DNA of 25,752 nucleotides from Faecalimonas sp. (GCA_026169575.1 JAPFCT010000143.1:1-25752); one strand, 5' to 3'; positions 15,213 through 23,379 are shown, counted from the first letter of the stretch. The notes: generated by a model from the sequence alone, not told the origin. Made by a program: numbers and translations.

Positions 15213-16993
15213 ACAGAAAGCTTTATCAGAAGTGGAGTGCATTTTATTCCAAAGTCAGTCTGCGCTATGTGATCTGGGGCGCGTTTACCTTCACGGCGCT
15301 TTTAGGCGCAGTGCTGATGGGAACTTCTTTTTACAACCGCTTTTCTCTCCAGCTGCAGGGGATCGTGGAGAAACAGAACCGGGCGCTGATCGAGCAGGTC
15401 AGCCATACACTGACATCAGAGCTTCGCAATATCATGCGGATTTCCGATTCGCTTTATTTTTCGGTTTTGAAATCAGAAGAAAATGTACCGGTGGATGAAA
15501 GTTTTGCGCTCTTATATGATACGAATAAGTCATCGATCCAGAATATCGCTCTTTTTTCCAGGGAGGGAGAGCTTCTCGTCTCTGCTCCGGCGGCAAAACT
15601 GAAATCAGGCGTGGATGTGACGACAGAAGCGTGGTTTCAGAATGCGGTCACACAGACAGAAAATCAGCATTTTTCCAGACCGCATGTACAGAATCTTTTC
15701 GTGAACAGCAAAGGGAATTATCCACATGTGCTGACCTTGAGCAGGATGGTGCAGGTACCGGATGCCTATGGAGTGCAGGATGGTGTCCTGCTGATCGATC
15801 TGAAATACGAACAGCTGGAAAGTATTTTTAAAAATGTATCGCTCGGGGAGGAGGGATACATCTATCTTGTGGATGGAGCAGGTAATCTGATCTACCACCC
15901 GCAGCAGCAGCTGATCCTAGACGGGATCGAGCAGGAGAATCATGTGCAGGCGGCAGCCTACAAAGACGGAGTACACGAGGAGACATTCGCCGGACAGCGC
16001 CGGAAGGTGACCGTCAAGAGTGTGGGGTATACCGGCTGGAAGATCGTGGGAGTTGTCTCTGACAAGGCAGCGCAGCTTTCCACAGTGAAAAATATTATTT
16101 TTCTGATCGCGCTTGTCTTATCCTTTATGCTGATCCTGGCGATCATCAATTCTTATATTTCAAGGAAGGTGACAATCCCAATCGAACATTTGGAGGGAGC
16201 TGTGAAGCAGATCGCAGAAGGAGATCTGGAGACGACGATCGAGGAGCGGGGCGCATATGAGATCAGCCATCTCGGAAGATCGATCCGCAAGATGCAGGTG
16301 CGGATCAAGCGGCTGATGGAAGACATTGTCAGAGAGCAGGAGATCCAGAGAAAAAATGAGCTGGACACGCTCCAGTCCCAGATCAATCCACATTTTCTTT
16401 ACAACACGCTGGATATCGTCGTGTGGATGGTTGAAAATGAAAAGCCGCAGGATGCGGTGCGGGCGCTGACTGCACTGGCCAGATTTTTCCGGATCGGTCT
16501 GAGTAAAGGAAAGACGATCATTCCTGTGAAAGATGAGATCGAGCATGTGAAGAACTATCTGACAATCCAGAAGATGCGGTATAAAAATAAATTTGAATAT
16601 GAATTTGAAGTGGATGAGGACGTGCTGCATCTGTCCACACTGAAACTGATCCTGCAGCCGATCGTGGAAAATGCAGTTGCCTACGGGATGGAATTTCAGG
16701 ACGGGGACGGAGAAGTCCGGATCAGGGCATTTTTGCAGGAAGAAAAGCTGGTATTCCAGGTTGTGGACAACGGTCCGGGGATCATGCCGGAGCGGCTGGA
16801 AGAGATCCGTGCGGGAAAAGTAGTCTCATCCAAAAAAGGATCCGGGATCGGCATGAGAAATGTCGGAGAGCGGATCCAGCTTGCCTACGGGAAAGCATAT
16901 GGGATCCAGATTGAATCAGAGCCGGATGAGGGAACATGCATTACACTGACGCAGCCGGTGACTGTATATGGACAAGGGGGAGAGATATTGTGA
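15209..16993 (+). CDS. YesM-like sensor histidine kinase with Cache-type extracellular domain
   Basis: This 594-residue membrane kinase should phosphorylate the response regulator encoded just before it. Membrane helices lie at about 20-42 and 295-317. The extracellular part between them resembles a double Cache sensor (GEEGYIYLVDGAGNLIYHP near 215-232). A HAMP linker follows (about 318-372), then the phosphorylation motif SQINPHFLYNTLD with H395. The ATPase domain has an N-box (QPIVENAVAYG, about 484-494), a VVDNGPGI box (about 517-524) and GSGIGMRNVG. All catalytic motifs look intact. The ATG overlaps the regulator stop, and its own TGA overlaps the GTG of the next gene. With two anchored sugar-binding proteins encoded directly downstream, it may sense bound galactose or a similar sugar through them rather than directly. 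Confidence 0.95.
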   Translation: MNRKLYQKWSAFYSKVSLRYVIWGAFTFTALLGAVLMGTSFYNRFSLQLQGIVEKQNRALIEQVSHTLTSELRNIMRISDSLYFSVLKSEENVPVDESFALLYDTNKSSIQNIALFSREGELLVSAPAAKLKSGVDVTTEAWFQNAVTQTENQHFSRPHVQNLFVNSKGNYPHVLTLSRMVQVPDAYGVQDGVLLIDLKYEQLESIFKNVSLGEEGYIYLVDGAGNLIYHPQQQLILDGIEQENHVQAAAYKDGVHEETFAGQRRKVTVKSVGYTGWKIVGVVSDKAAQLSTVKNIIFLIALVLSFMLILAIINSYISRKVTIPIEHLEGAVKQIAEGDLETTIEERGAYEISHLGRSIRKMQVRIKRLMEDIVREQEIQRKNELDTLQSQINPHFLYNTLDIVVWMVENEKPQDAVRALTALARFFRIGLSKGKTIIPVKDEIEHVKNYLTIQKMRYKNKFEYEFEVDEDVLHLSTLKLILQPIVENAVAYGMEFQDGDGEVRIRAFLQEEKLVFQVVDNGPGIMPERLEEIRAGKVVSSKKGSGIGMRNVGERIQLAYGKAYGIQIESEPDEGTCITLTQPVTVYGQGGEIL

Positions 16994-17901
16994 GAAAGGC
17001 AGAAAAAATCGGGATCGTGGCGGCGCTCTGCGGGATCGCTCTGCTGTTTCTGATTGCTTCCACCGATCTTGTGCTGGAGGAAGACCGAAAAGAAGTGTAT
17101 ACGATCGCGTTCATTACAGATGGAAGTGCAGATGACCGTTTTCTCTCCCTGCGCAGGGGGATGGAGAAGGCGGCGAAGAAGTGGAACGTAGATCTTGTCA
17201 CAGATGCACCGTACATCAGCGGAAACGCAAAGGAGCAGGAGACTCTTATAAAAGAAGCAGTGGAAAATGGTGCGCAGGCAGTCATACTTGTACCTGCGGA
17301 TCAGGAACAGATGAAGCAGTTTCTTGACCGGAGCAATGTGCAGGTTCCGGTGATCGCGCTGGAGAAGGAGATTCCGTCAGAAAAGCAATATGGCGCCTAT
17401 ACTTATGACAGCGAAGATGCGGCCAGGAAACTGGCACGTGCCGTGCTGGAGGATACAGAAGAAAAGACAGTCACACTCTATGCAGTGGATGCCTCTGCAA
17501 AAGAGACTGCGAACTGTCTTGCGGTACTGGAAAAGGAACTCGAAGACGGAGGATGCCAGGTAGTACGGAGACAGTACCGTCCGGGATCTGTCGTGGAGGA
17601 AGATCTGGTTGTCGCAGCAGACCCTTATACCTTTTCGCAGATCGTCAATCTGCCCAGACTTCCCGGACAAATCTACGGGATCGGATTTTCCAATAAGATG
17701 CTGACGCTGCTTGAGACGGGAAATGTGCGTGCGGCGGTTGTGGGAAATGAATATGACAAAGGGTATCTGAGTGTAGAAGCGGCGATGAAAAGTATCCGGA
17801 AAGGAACCGGCCAGGGCACCGTAAAGATGGAGCAGGTGCTTGTGAGACCGGAAAATATGTATGAGAAAGAATATGAGGCACTGTTGTTTCCGGTTTCATA
17901 A
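16990..17901 (+). CDS. Membrane-anchored periplasmic-binding-protein-like sensor component
   Basis: This 303-residue protein belongs to the ribose/galactose type of substrate-binding proteins (Peripla_BP_4-like). A GTG start at 16990 overlaps the kinase stop (GTGA), with GGGGGAGAG upstream. Residues 7-24 form a hydrophobic segment without a lipobox cysteine in the right place, so it is probably a signal anchor. The binding fold begins at VYTIAFITDGSADDRFLSLRRGMEKAA; further type-I features are GAQAVILVPAD and VPVIALEKEIP. It is more divergent than the two MglB-like proteins that follow and lacks their calcium-loop sequence. No transporter half of its own is present. Its coupling to the kinase gene suggests an accessory sugar sensor, similar in idea to XylFII-LytS of Clostridium. 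The ligand is unknown. Confidence 0.82.
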   Translation: MRKAEKIGIVAALCGIALLFLIASTDLVLEEDRKEVYTIAFITDGSADDRFLSLRRGMEKAAKKWNVDLVTDAPYISGNAKEQETLIKEAVENGAQAVILVPADQEQMKQFLDRSNVQVPVIALEKEIPSEKQYGAYTYDSEDAARKLARAVLEDTEEKTVTLYAVDASAKETANCLAVLEKELEDGGCQVVRRQYRPGSVVEEDLVVAADPYTFSQIVNLPRLPGQIYGIGFSNKMLTLLETGNVRAAVVGNEYDKGYLSVEAAMKSIRKGTGQGTVKMEQVLVRPENMYEKEYEALLFPVS

Positions 17902-17921
17902 AGGAAGGTCAGGGAAAAGTG

Positions 17922-18965
17922 ATGAGAGTGTACAGAAAGTGGAAGACAGGGATTGCCATACTGCTTATAGCTGCAGCGGCAGTCTGTGCGGCAGCAGGTA
18001 TTTCCAGAAGAAAAGAGATGGAGAAAGAACAGGAATCACTGCGGGTAGGTATTTCTGTCTATCAAAGTGATGATACTTATGTAAACCTGCTGACAGAAAA
18101 GATCGAGCGTGAGCTGAAGAGATGTGAGCAGGAACAGAAGGTAAAGATCCACTGCAAGATTGTGTCAGCAGAGAATGATCAGAATGAACAGAACGAGCAG
18201 GTAGAACAGTTTGCGGCGCTTGACTATGATGTGATCTGCGTCAATGCGGTGGACCGGACAAATGTATCGACTATGATCGACTGTGTCGGGGAGGCCAAGA
18301 TCCCGCTGATCTTTTTTAACCGCCAGCCGGTAAAAGATGATCTGAGAAAAGGACAGCATATTTATTATGTAGGGTCTGATGCGCAGGAGTCAGGCAGACT
18401 GCAGGGAGAACTTGTAGCTTCTGTGTACAGAGAGAATCCGGCGATGCTTGATAAAAATGGCGACGGAGTTGTCGGGTATGCAGTTCTGGAGGGGGAGACC
18501 GGGCATCAGGATGCGATCATCCGCTCAGAATGGTCTGTCAAGACGATGACAGCGCTGGGCGTCCCGGCAAAGCGGATTACCGGAGGTGTGGCAAACTGGA
18601 TGAAAGAGCAGGCGGCAGCGCTTGTCTTTCAGTGGCTCAAAGAAGGAGCGGATGGTCTGGAACTGATTTTATGCAACAATGACGATATGGCACTCGGGGC
18701 AGTTGAGACACTCCGTCAGGAGGGAAGGACAGATATCTGTGTCGTTGGTATCGACGGTACGGAAGAAGGCATGGAGGCAGTGGAAGCGGGGCAGCTTCTG
18801 GGCACGGTAAAGGCTGACTCGGACAGTTATGCGAAGTATATCACACAGATGGTCATTGGACTGGAAAAAAATGGAGAAGTACCGGAGGAGATTCTGAAAA
18901 AAGAAGAACGCGAAGTTTGGATCCCATGGGAGATACGGATCTGCCCGGCGACCAGGAAAGATTAG
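17922..18965 (+). CDS. Membrane-anchored MglB-like sugar-binding protein, likely sensor partner
   Basis: This 347-residue protein is a paralogue of the MglB encoded next. Shared blocks include SDDTY near the start, NAVD, a DKNGDG calcium-type loop, VANWM, CNNDDMALGA and GTEEGMEAVEAG. An N-terminal hydrophobic stretch (about 10-28) ends without a proper lipobox, as the residue before the cysteine is V, so it is probably anchored or cleaved as a normal signal peptide. By alignment from memory with E. coli MglB it keeps the galactose-contacting H, D and R of the GHQDAIIR segment. I start at ATG 17922, 7 bp after AGGGA; a GTG directly before it is the alternative. It follows the other anchored binding protein by 20 bp and is not followed by a terminator, so some transcripts may run into mglB. 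It likely presents galactose or glucose to the kinase. Confidence 0.85.
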   Translation: MRVYRKWKTGIAILLIAAAAVCAAAGISRRKEMEKEQESLRVGISVYQSDDTYVNLLTEKIERELKRCEQEQKVKIHCKIVSAENDQNEQNEQVEQFAALDYDVICVNAVDRTNVSTMIDCVGEAKIPLIFFNRQPVKDDLRKGQHIYYVGSDAQESGRLQGELVASVYRENPAMLDKNGDGVVGYAVLEGETGHQDAIIRSEWSVKTMTALGVPAKRITGGVANWMKEQAAALVFQWLKEGADGLELILCNNDDMALGAVETLRQEGRTDICVVGIDGTEEGMEAVEAGQLLGTVKADSDSYAKYITQMVIGLEKNGEVPEEILKKEEREVWIPWEIRICPATRKD

Positions 18966-19033
18966 TGTAAAAACTGCATAAAAAACATGGGATAAAATTG
19001 TATAAAATATCAAATGTGATAATAAAATCAAAG

Positions 19034-19081
19034 AAAATTCATAGAATACCATAGAAATCTGTATGGAATCCTATGAATTTT
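19034..19081. promoter_or_regulatory. 48-bp dyad with four CATA elements, candidate operator of mglBAC
   Basis: AAAATTCATAG (19034-19044) and CTATGAATTTT (19071-19081) are perfect inverse copies. Inside them CCATA (19049-19053) and TATGG (19062-19066) repeat the symmetry about the same centre (19057.5). The four CATA cores are spaced by 10 bp within each half, one DNA turn, which is the usual pattern for AraC-type double helix-turn-helix proteins. The right half covers the -35 region of mglB. Confidence 0.7.
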
Positions 19082-19092
19082 TTGCTTATAAT
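19064..19092 (+). promoter_or_regulatory. mglBAC promoter with weak -35
   Basis: A consensus TATAAT (19087-19092) has only TGGAAT (19064-19069) at 17 bp upstream, a poor -35 that overlaps the dyad. This is the pattern of an activator-dependent promoter. The start point would be near 19099, with AAAGGAGG (19123-19130) as ribosome site for mglB. Confidence 0.65.
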
Positions 19093-19138
19093 ATAGGCAT
19101 CAAGAACAAGAACCGTGTTTTTAAAGGAGGAAAAAACT

Positions 19139-20158
19139 ATGAAAAAGAAAATTGTATGTGGAATGTTATGTGCAGCAATGTCACTTTCATTACTTGCAGG
19201 CTGCGGCGGAAGCAGTGATGAAGGCGGAAAAGACGCAAAGAAAGACGGAGACGCAATCAAATTAGGTGTGCTCGTATACAAATATGACGATACATACATT
19301 TCTACAGTACGTTCTGCAATCGAAAAATATGCAAAAGAAGCAGATGTTGAGATCAAACTGGACATGCAGGATGGCCAGGGAGACCAGTCAAAACAGAACG
19401 ACCAGTTAGACGTTCTGATCTCCAAAGGGGTAGACGCACTTCTGATCAATGCAGTAGATACAGGTTCTGCGCAGGGACTTGCTGACAAAGCAAAAGAAGC
19501 AGATATCCCGGCAGTATTCTTCAACAGAGAGCCTGCAAAAGAAGTTGTAGAATCCTGCGAAGGTATCTTCGTTGGAACAACAGCTTCAGAAGCCGGCGTA
19601 ATGCAGGGAGATATGCTTGCTGATATGTATGAGGCAGACAAAGAAGCAATCGACAAAAACGGAGATGGAAAGATCCAGTACATCGTATTCAAAGGAGAGC
19701 CAGGTAACCCGGAAGCTGAGGCACGTACAGAATATGCGGTAAAACAGGCAGAGGAACGTGGACTTGTCATGGACGATATGGGAATCGAACCACTTGTTGC
19801 AAACTGGATGACAGACCAGGCTCAGACACAGATGGAAGCACAGATGTCTGCAAACGGAGATAAGATCGAAGCTGTATTCTGTAACAACGACGACATGGCG
19901 CTTGGAGCAATCGCAGGTATCAATGGAAAATCTGACGCTCCGGTATTCGGTGTTGACGCAACAGAAGCTGGTATGGAAGCAATCAAATCAGGAAAAATGG
20001 CAGGTACTGTAAAACAGGACGGAGATGCAATGGGTAAAGCACTTGTTGCGATCGGTGCAAACGCAGCTCAGGGAAAAGACTTTATTGAAGGAACAGATTA
20101 CGAAATGGCAGAAGACGGATTCTCAGTTCGTATTCCATACGCACCTATCACAAAATAA
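19139..20158 (+). CDS. mglB: Galactose/methyl-galactoside ABC transporter, substrate-binding lipoprotein
   Basis: This 339-residue lipoprotein captures galactose (and usually glucose) for the MglAC importer. The signal peptide ends in LLAGC, with C22 to be lipidated at the outer face of the membrane. The body is clearly MglB: VYKYDDTYISTVR near the start, DQSKQNDQLDVLISKGVDALLINAVD as in E. coli, an EF-hand-like calcium loop DKNGDGKIQ (172-180), KGEPGNPEAEAR, VANWM (220-224), CNNDD (248-252) and GVDATEAG. Compared with E. coli MglB, the sugar-contacting H152 and D154 appear as N190 and E192. Codon use is biased to A-ending high-expression codons, unlike the kinase genes. AAAGGAGG lies 8 bp before ATG 19139. 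The gene is followed by two strong hairpins that likely protect its mRNA. Confidence 0.96.
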   Translation: MKKKIVCGMLCAAMSLSLLAGCGGSSDEGGKDAKKDGDAIKLGVLVYKYDDTYISTVRSAIEKYAKEADVEIKLDMQDGQGDQSKQNDQLDVLISKGVDALLINAVDTGSAQGLADKAKEADIPAVFFNREPAKEVVESCEGIFVGTTASEAGVMQGDMLADMYEADKEAIDKNGDGKIQYIVFKGEPGNPEAEARTEYAVKQAEERGLVMDDMGIEPLVANWMTDQAQTQMEAQMSANGDKIEAVFCNNDDMALGAIAGINGKSDAPVFGVDATEAGMEAIKSGKMAGTVKQDGDAMGKALVAIGANAAQGKDFIEGTDYEMAEDGFSVRIPYAPITK

Positions 20159-20170
20159 TTTTGAGATTCA

Positions 20171-20188
20171 TTTGTAACATGTAACAAA
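20171..20188. repeat. Near-palindrome made of two TGTAACA repeats after mglB
   Basis: TTTGTAACATGTAACAAA is a near-perfect palindrome and at the same time a direct repeat of TGTAACA (20173-20179 and 20180-20186). It lies 12 bp after the mglB stop. It could be a protein site or part of the intercistronic structure. Confidence 0.45.
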
Positions 20189-20193
20189 TAACT

Positions 20194-20229
20194 GAGGTGG
20201 TGCAGGAGCAATGATTCTTGTACCACCTC
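20194..20229 (+). repeat. Intercistronic stem-loop 1 between mglB and mglA
   Basis: GAGGTGGTGCA (20194-20204) pairs with TGTACCACCTC (20219-20229) with one G-U pair. The following sequence has no U-run, so it is not a classical terminator. It may slow 3' decay of mglB mRNA or partly end transcription. Confidence 0.75.
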
Positions 20230-20263
20230 TCATAGAGTGTATCAGAGGAAAGAGATATGCTCT

Positions 20264-20308
20264 GGAGTGCATTTGAAAGTTCTTTTCCGCAATTTTCAAA
20301 CGCACTCC
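20264..20308 (+). repeat. Intercistronic stem-loop 2 between mglB and mglA
   Basis: GGAGTGCATTTGAAA (20264-20278) pairs with TTTCAAACGCACTCC (20294-20308), 15 positions with a single A-C mismatch. No U-run follows. With stem-loop 1 it gives a structured 100-nt segment, as found after other binding-protein genes where the downstream ABC genes are expressed at a lower level. Confidence 0.8.
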
Positions 20309-20338
20309 GAAGTATAAGGAAGAGTGGTGAGCGAAAAA

Positions 20339-21844
20339 ATGTCAGAATATATTCTGGAAATGACGAACATTGAAAAGCAGTTCCCAGGTGTCAAAGCACT
20401 CGATAAAGCAAATTTAATGCTGAAAAAAGGAAGCGTCCACGCTCTGATGGGAGAGAATGGAGCGGGAAAAAGTACATGGATGAAATGTCTGTTCGGTGTC
20501 TATGTAGAGGATGCCGGGGAGATCAAGATCGACGGCAAGCCGGTGCGGTTTATGAATCCGAAGCAGGCGCTCGACAATGGAGTGGCGATGGTGCATCAGG
20601 AGCTGAACCAGGTATTACGGCGCAGCGTAATGGAAAATCTGTGGCTTGGAAGATTTATCAAAAAGGGCGGCTTTATCGACGATAAGAAATGCTACGAGGA
20701 GACAAAGAAGATCTTTGCAGATCTCGATATCGATGTAGATCCAAAAACGATCATCGGAGAACTTTCTGTTTCCCAGAGACAGATGGTAGAGATCGCAAAA
20801 GCAGCATCTTATGATGCAAAGATCCTTGTACTGGATGAGCCGACCTCCTCTCTGACGAAGGAAGAAGTCGGACACTTATTCAGGATCATCAACCGTCTTC
20901 GTGACCGTGGAGTTGGTATCATATATATTTCCCATAAAATGGAAGAAATTCTGGAGATCTCGGACGATGTTACGATCATGCGTGATGGAAAGTGGATCGC
21001 AACAAAATCGGCAAAAGATATCACAATGGATGAAATCATCAAGCTCATGGTAGGCCGTGACCTGACAGAGCGTTTCCCGGAGAAGACAAATAAGCCGGGA
21101 GAAGTGCTGATGAAAGTAGAAGGGCTGACCGGAAAATACATGCCAAGCTGTATCGATGCTTCCTTTGAACTGAGAAAAGGAGAAGTGCTCGGTGTTGCAG
21201 GTCTTGTAGGTTCCAGAAGAACAGAGCTGCTTGAGACGATTTTCGGGATCGCACACAGAGGAAGCGGAAAGATTGAACTGCACGGAAAGGAAATCTACAA
21301 CAAGGATTCCCGTCAGGCGATCAAAAATGGATTTGCACTTCTGACAGAAGAGCGGCGTGCAACCGGTATTATTCCGCTCCAGAGTATTACGTTTAATGCG
21401 GTGCTTGCAAACATGAAGTCTTATCTGAAATGCGGTCTTCTCTCCACAAAGAAGATGGAGAAAGATGCAAAATGGGTGATCGACAGTATGCATGTAAAGA
21501 CACCTTCGTCTAAGACACATATCAAATCTCTCTCAGGAGGAAATCAGCAGAAGGTCATCATCGGACGCTGGCTTCTGACAGAGCCGGAAGTATTGCTTCT
21601 GGATGAACCGACAAGAGGTATCGATGTCGGCGCAAAATTTGAAATTTATCAGCTGATCAACGATCTTGCCGCAAAAGGAAAAGGCGTTATGGTAGTTTCT
21701 TCGGAAATGCCGGAGCTGATCGGTATCTGTGACCGTATCCTTGTTATGAGCAACGGCCGTGTGGCAGGTATCTTGGACATGAAGAAGGATTATCACGGAC
21801 AGGAGCAGGAAGAAATCATGCGACTGGCTGCAAAATACATTTAA
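20339..21844 (+). CDS. mglA: Galactose/methyl-galactoside ABC transporter, ATP-binding protein
   Basis: This 501-residue protein drives galactose import at the inner membrane face and contains two fused ABC domains. Domain 1 has a complete Walker A (GENGAGKST, about 38-46), LSVSQRQ signature (about 141-147) and Walker [10 protein letters not shown] (about 161-169). Domain 2 has the degenerate Walker A common to MglA/RbsA ([12 protein letters not shown]), an LSGGNQQ signature (about 398-404) and LLLDEPTRG. The length is typical. I choose ATG 20339, with GGTGAG 8 bp upstream, because MglA proteins usually begin MSEY; GTG codons at 20324 and 20327 are alternatives that add up to five residues. 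It is separated from mglB by 180 bp carrying two hairpins and is followed by mglC after 16 bp. Confidence 0.96.
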   Translation: MSEYILEMTNIEKQFPGVKALDKANLMLKKGSVHALMGENGAGKSTWMKCLFGVYVEDAGEIKIDGKPVRFMNPKQALDNGVAMVHQELNQVLRRSVMENLWLGRFIKKGGFIDDKKCYEETKKIFADLDIDVDPKTIIGELSVSQRQMVEIAKAASYDAKILVLDEPTSSLTKEEVGHLFRIINRLRDRGVGIIYISHKMEEILEISDDVTIMRDGKWIATKSAKDITMDEIIKLMVGRDLTERFPEKTNKPGEVLMKVEGLTGKYMPSCIDASFELRKGEVLGVAGLVGSRRTELLETIFGIAHRGSGKIELHGKEIYNKDSRQAIKNGFALLTEERRATGIIPLQSITFNAVLANMKSYLKCGLLSTKKMEKDAKWVIDSMHVKTPSSKTHIKSLSGGNQQKVIIGRWLLTEPEVLLLDEPTRGIDVGAKFEIYQLINDLAAKGKGVMVVSSEMPELIGICDRILVMSNGRVAGILDMKKDYHGQEQEEIMRLAAKYI

Positions 21845-21860
21845 CACAGGGGGTGTCGAC

Positions 21861-22877
21861 GTGGAAAAGAAAAAATTTAATCTCAACGAATTTTTATTAA
21901 ACTATGCGTTATACATAATTTTAGGACTGATGATCATCGTAGTCATCATCATTGAACCAGGATTTTTACATCCGTCAAACTTTATTAAGATTTTAACCCA
22001 GGCGTCTACAAGAGGTATCCTTGCACTCGGTGTTGCCGGTATGATCGTACTTGCCGGAACCGACCTCTCCGCAGGACGTATCCTCGGATGTTGTGCCGCT
22101 GTATCAGCTTCTCTTGTACAGGCAACAACATATGCTTCCAGAATGTATCCGGAGATCACAAAAGATCTTCCGTTGATCTTACCTCTGGCAGCAAGTATCC
22201 TGATCGGTGTTGCATTCTGTGCGCTCAACGGATTTGGTGTTGCGAAATTAAACTTACACGCATTTATCGTCAGCTTAGGTACACAGACGATCGCCTTCGG
22301 TGCAACATGTATCTACATTGACAGCCAGGAAGGCGGAGCACAGGCATTGTCTTCTTTCAATGAGAAATTCTTAAACTTTGTAAACGGATCTTTCAAGATC
22401 GGAAGTTTTGAACTTCCATACCTGATCATCTACTTTGCACTTTCTGCAACGGTAATGTGGGTCATCTGGAATAAGACAACACTTGGAAAAAATATGTTTG
22501 CGATCGGTGGAAATAAAGAAGCCGCAGCAGTATCCGGTGTCAATATCACAAAGAACATTATGGGCGTATATCTGGTAGCCGGTGTGCTCTACGGACTTGC
22601 AGCTTTCTTAGAGGCAGGACGTATCCAGTCTGTAAATACAGGTACAGGTTTAAACTATGACCTGGATGCGATTTCAGGCTGTGTCATCGGTGGTGTATCA
22701 TTCAACGGTGGTGTTGGTACGATCCCGGGAGTTGTTCTCGGTGTAGTTCTCCTTCAGGTAATCAACTACAGCTTTAACTTCCTCGGAATCAACCCATACT
22801 TGCAATATATCATCAAAGGTATTATCATTATCCTTGCAGTATCTATCGACGTAAGAAAATATCTTGCAAAGAAATAA
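21861..22877 (+). CDS. mglC: Galactose/methyl-galactoside ABC transporter, permease
   Basis: This 338-residue membrane protein forms the channel of the importer as a homodimer. It has about eight to ten hydrophobic helices and the BPD_transp_2 layout. Conserved stretches of the MglC/RbsC family are visible: TRGILALGVAGMIVLAGTDLSAG near 48-70, LNGFGVAKLNLHAFIVSLGT, and the ATPase-contacting loop AIGGNKEAAAVSGVN. The start is a GTG at 21861, preceded by AGGGGGTG and 16 bp after the mglA stop. A terminator follows at 22897. It is the last gene of mglBAC. Confidence 0.96.
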   Translation: MEKKKFNLNEFLLNYALYIILGLMIIVVIIIEPGFLHPSNFIKILTQASTRGILALGVAGMIVLAGTDLSAGRILGCCAAVSASLVQATTYASRMYPEITKDLPLILPLAASILIGVAFCALNGFGVAKLNLHAFIVSLGTQTIAFGATCIYIDSQEGGAQALSSFNEKFLNFVNGSFKIGSFELPYLIIYFALSATVMWVIWNKTTLGKNMFAIGGNKEAAAVSGVNITKNIMGVYLVAGVLYGLAAFLEAGRIQSVNTGTGLNYDLDAISGCVIGGVSFNGGVGTIPGVVLGVVLLQVINYSFNFLGINPYLQYIIKGIIIILAVSIDVRKYLAKK

Positions 22878-22896
22878 TAGTCAGAAGGACAATATC

Positions 22897-22938
22897 AATT
22901 CCTCATGTAAATCTCATGATCTGCATGGGGAATTTTTT
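22897..22938 (+). terminator. Rho-independent terminator of mglBAC
   Basis: AATTCCTCATG (22897-22907) pairs with CATGGGGAATT (22924-22934) with one G-U pair, followed by six T (22933-22938). The loop is 16 nt, longer than usual. It ends just 15 bp before the next start codon. Confidence 0.82.
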
Positions 22939-22953
22939 AGAAAGGGGCAGTCT

Positions 22954-23226
22954 ATGAGCGGAGAACAGAGAAGAAGCGCAGAGCATGAACAGGAAATAGA
23001 AGAATATGGGATCAAAGAGAACGAAGAAGAGGGAATGACAGCGCAGGAGGAAGCAGGAGAACAGATGCAGGAGCAAAAGCCGGAAGAAGCGGAAAAGAAG
23101 ACCGGATTTTTGAGCAGAGAGACGTTGTATTCCAGAATCAATATTTCACTGAAATCTATGGATCGTTTCATCGCGGTACTGATCGTTCTTCTGATCGTAC
23201 TGCTCGGCATCGGGATCTTCAGTTAA
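22954..23226 (+). CDS. Small acidic tail-anchored membrane protein, function unknown
   Basis: This 90-residue protein has no family I recognise. Residues 1-50 are very rich in E, Q and K, with low-complexity, probably disordered or coiled sequence. Residues 51-71 form a short basic-amphipathic region (FLSRETLYSRINISLKSMDR). A single hydrophobic helix (72-89) ends the protein one residue before the stop, which fits a tail anchor with the acidic part in the cytoplasm. The start at 22954 has AAAGGGG 6 bp or so upstream; the frame extends farther up but through the mgl terminator. No promoter is apparent, so expression may depend on read-through of that terminator. It might act on the transporter or on the divisome, but nothing in the sequence settles this. 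Confidence 0.7.
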   Translation: MSGEQRRSAEHEQEIEEYGIKENEEEGMTAQEEAGEQMQEQKPEEAEKKTGFLSRETLYSRINISLKSMDRFIAVLIVLLIVLLGIGIFS

Positions 23227-23288
23227 AAATTTTGACAGATCTACAGAACATGCGATAAACAAATATGATCATGGGAACAGAGAAAAGT

Positions 23289-23334
23289 GAAAAGGAAAGA
23301 CGGTATCTTCACGGGAGAGCAGTCTTTCCTTTTC
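23289..23334 (+). terminator. Probable terminator after the small membrane protein gene
   Basis: GAAAAGGAAAGAC (23289-23301) pairs perfectly with GTCTTTCCTTTTC (23322-23334), with a 20-nt loop. The right arm is itself U-rich, but no clean U-run follows, so termination efficiency is uncertain. Confidence 0.6.
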
Positions 23335-23350
23335 TGTTGTGAATTTGATT

Positions 23351-23379
23351 TTGCGTTTGGGTTCCGGATAGGCTATAAT
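23351..23379 (+). promoter_or_regulatory. Sigma-A promoter of tex
   Basis: TTGCGT (23351-23356) and TATAAT (23374-23379) are separated by 17 bp. The start would be near 23386, with GAGAGGAAAG just before the tex ATG at 23419. Confidence 0.75.

Noticed and set aside
20324..20338. Upstream GTG starts for mglA.
   Set aside because: Possible, but GGTGAG spacing and the usual MSEY beginning of MglA favour ATG 20339.
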